DNA of 64,000 nt from Nymphaea colorata (lineage: Eukaryota > Streptophyta > Magnoliopsida > Nymphaeales > Nymphaeaceae). The stretch covers positions 21,916,742 to 21,980,741 of the forward strand of contig NC_045141.1 in NCBI RefSeq assembly GCF_008831285.2, given 5' to 3'. Below, one piece after another: positions 61,607 to 64,000 of the stretch. Each line of letters starts with the position of its first letter. Position 1 is the first letter of the stretch. The notes beneath the pieces are model-generated. The model was given only the letters and a program-made list of their open reading frames with translations. It had not been told where the DNA came from and made no database searches. The position numbers were made by a program, and so were the translations under genes.

Positions 61607-63144
61607 GTTGGCTATGCATTGGTTGTGTCATTCAGTCAGTCATTTATTTCTATTTCATCCAATTGAAATTTTTGAATTGAAGGAGGGTACCTTGCTTCAT
61701 CAAGATCCTTCAGAAGTTCTGAGGTCTCACGCGACTGTTTCGACTCTTGTTGTAGAGGGTTCATCGCATCTTTTGTGATCATAATGAGATCATCACAAAA
61801 AAAATCCTAAAATTGACCGTTGCACCAATGCATCAGGTTGGCCACGCATTGGTTATGTCTATCAGTCTGCTATTCATTTCAATTGCATCTAATTAACATT
61901 TGAAACTTGACGGATTGGACATTGTTTCATCATGATCCTTGAGCAATTTTAAAGTCTCGCAAGACTGTTTCCCCTTTTGTTGTGCAGCCGTCATCGCATC
62001 TTTTCCGCATATAATAAGATGATCACACATAACCTCCTAAAACTGCCAATTATACCGACGCAACAAGTTGGCCATGCATTGGTTGTATCAATCTCTAATT
62101 GAAATTTTTAACTTGATGGAGGGTACGTTGTTTCATCAAGATCGTTCAGCAATTCCCAGGTCTCACGGGACTGTTTCTCCTCTTATTGTAGAGGGTTCGT
62201 CGCATTTTTTTCGATCATAATGAGATCATCACACATAAACTCCAAAAACTGACCATTACACCAATGCGTCAGGTTGGCCATGCATTCGTTATGTCTATCA
62301 ATCAGCTATTCATTTCAATTGCATCTAATAAACAATTTTAACTTGATAGAGACGACGTTGTTTCATCAAGATCATTGATCAATTACCATGTCTCGCGGGA
62401 CTGTTTTCCCTTTTGTTGGAAAGGGCTCATCGCATCTTTTCGATCATAATAAGATGATCACAGATAACTTCCGAAAACTGCCAATTATACCGACGCATCA
62501 AGTTGGCCATGCATTGGTTGTATCAGTCTCCAATTGACTTCTTAATTTGATGGAGGGGACGTTGTTTCATCAAGATCCTTTTGTTGATCTTAGGTCTGAC
62601 GGGACTATTTCCCCTTTTGTTGTAAAGGGTTTATGGCATCTTTTCACCTCACAATGAGATGATCATCACACATAAACTCTTAAAACTGACCACTATATCG
62701 ATGCATAAAGTTGGTCATGCGTTTGTTGTGTCAATCGGTCAGTCATTTATTTCAATTTCATCCATTTGAAATTCTTAACTTGATGGAGGGTACGTTGCTT
62801 CATCAAGATCCTTCAGCAGTTCCCAGGTCTAGCGGGACTGTTTCCCCTCTTGTTGTAGAGGGTTCATCGAAACTTTTGGGCACATAATGAGATGGTCACA
62901 CATAAACTTCTAAAACTGACAATTATACTGATGCATCAAGTTGGCCATGCATTGGCATTGTCAAACTCTAATTGACAATTTTAACTTGATGGAGGGGACG
63001 TGCTTCATCAAGATCCTTTTTGTGATCATTGCTCCGACGGGACTGCTTCCCCTTTGGTTCTAAAGGGTTAATCGCATCTTTCGCGCTCACAATGAAACGA
63101 TCATACATAACCTCTAAAAGTTGACCATTATACTGATGCATCAA
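61607..63144. repeat. Satellite unit, 7-mer (1538 bp)
   Basis: E-F-G, a single triplet (landmarks near 62273, 62503 and 62709), D near 62939. Its sequence is more diverged from the core units. Confidence 0.82.
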
Positions 63145-64000
63145 GTTGGCTATGTATTGCTTGTGTCATTCAGTCAGTCATTTATTTCTATTTCATCCAA
63201 TTGAAATTTTTAACTTGAAGGAGGGTACCTTGTTTCATCAAGATCCTTCAGAAGTTCCGAGGTCTCACAGGACTGTTTCCACTCTTGTTGTAGACGGTTG
63301 ATCGCATCTTTTGTCATCATAATGAGATCATCAGAAAAAAACTCCTAAAACTGACCGTTGCACCAATGCATCAGGTTGGCCATGCATTGGTTATGTCTAT
63401 CAGTCAGTTATTCATTTCAATTGCATCTAATTAACATTTTAAACTTGACGGATTGGACATTGTTTCATCAAGATCCTTGAGCAATTTTAAAGTCTCGCAG
63501 GACTGTTTTCCCTTTTGTTGTGCAGGCGTCATCGCATCTTTTCCGCTCATAATAAGATGATCACACATAACCTCTTAAAACTGCCAATTATAACGACGCA
63601 TCAAGTTGGCCATGCATTGGTTGTATCAATCTCTAATTGAAATTTTTAACTTGATGGAGGGTACGTTGTTTCATCAAGATCTTTCAGCAGTTCCCAGGTC
63701 TCACGGGACTGTTTCCCCTCTTATTGTAGAGGGTTCGTCGCATTTTTTTCGATCATAATGAGATCATCACACATAAACTCCAAAAACTGACCATTACACC
63801 AATGCGTCAGGTTGGCCATGCATTCGTTATGTCTACAAATCAGCTATTCATTTCAATTGCATCTAATTAACAATTTTAACTTGATAGAGAGGACGTTGTT
63901 TCATCAAGATCATTGATAAATTCCCAGGTCTCGCGGGACTGTTTTCCCTTTTGTTGGAAAGGGCTCATCGCATCTTTTCGATCATAATAAGATGATCACA
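63145..64000. repeat. Satellite unit, partial at window end
   Basis: E, F, G and the start of a triplet, cut by the window edge. The array shows no sign of ending. Confidence 0.85.

Larger units (their letters stand above)
44098..64000. repeat. Satellite array with modular higher-order repeat structure (continues past the window)
   Basis: About 19.9 kb of tandem monomers. Every full monomer carries a conserved 22-base box, CATCAAGTTGGCCATGCATTGG or a close variant, which was used as a landmark. Other shared blocks are ACTTGATGGAGGG, CATCAAGATCCTT, TC(T/G)CGGGACTGTTT and GATCATCACACATAA. In the unit at 46691-48892 the ten monomers (A-J) measure 230, 209, 230, 205, 230, 230, 199, 230, 209 and 230 bases, total 2202. 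Monomers H-I-J closely resemble A-B-C. Array role is unknown. Centromeric, pericentromeric, knob or subtelomeric satellite are all possible. Confidence 0.95.

Noticed and set aside
44098-64000. CRISPR-like array of repeats and spacers.
   Set aside because: Whole monomers are repeated with no unique spacers, and the genome is a plant's.
44098-64000. CENP-B box in the satellite, near the CACGGGAC / CGCGGGAC block.
   Set aside because: The essential TTCG-N4-A-N2-CGGG spacing is not met in the monomers examined.
44098-64000. Telomeric or 5S/45S rDNA tandem array.
   Set aside because: No TTTAGGG runs and no recognisable rRNA sequence; the monomer is a different sequence.

Overview
The window reads as nuclear DNA of a flowering plant. 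It holds four intron-containing or single-exon genes of plant-type families plus one more, separated by AT-rich intergenic DNA with many (TC)n and (AT)n microsatellites, small non-autonomous DNA transposons, a broken Ty1/copia retroelement and a very long satellite array. No species can be named from the sequence alone.

Layout. About 0.5-4.4 kb: an ATL-type RING-H2 ubiquitin ligase gene (+) and a three-exon non-specific phospholipase C gene (-). About 4.4-16.3 kb: intergenic DNA with three inverted-repeat elements (one hAT-like with 8-bp target duplications), a tRNA-like SINE candidate, old tandem repeats and many microsatellites. 16.5-18.8 kb: a three-exon bHLH transcription factor gene of subgroup Ia (bHLH94/96-like, +). 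18.8-24.2 kb: intergenic DNA with a foldback cluster and a hAT-like MITE. 24.3-25.4 kb: a second, intronless ATL-type RING-H2 gene (-), resembling the ATL51/52 group. 25.4-33.8 kb: intergenic. 33.9-34.8 kb: a two-exon tetraspanin gene (+). 34.8-42.2 kb: intergenic with small tandem repeats. 42.2-44.1 kb: a 5' piece of copia gag-protease-integrase, with a premature stop and cut off inside the integrase core.

44.1 kb to the window end (about 19.9 kb, continuing beyond it) is one satellite array. Its monomers fall into two size classes (about 230 bp and about 199-209 bp) and are arranged as a higher-order repeat (HOR). The unit is a constant block of four monomers (D-E-F-G, about 0.86 kb) plus a module of three monomers (about 0.67 kb) present once, twice or three times, giving 7-mer (about 1.54 kb), 10-mer (about 2.20 kb) and 13-mer (about 2.80 kb) units in one array. 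Hybrid monomers mark where units were shortened by exchange between paralogous monomers. This modular HOR is the most unusual thing in the window.

The genes do not form a pathway or cluster. They are independent loci: two ubiquitin ligases, a lipid hydrolase, a transcription factor and a membrane scaffold. Exon boundaries were set by eye from conserved family sequence and GT/AG sites.
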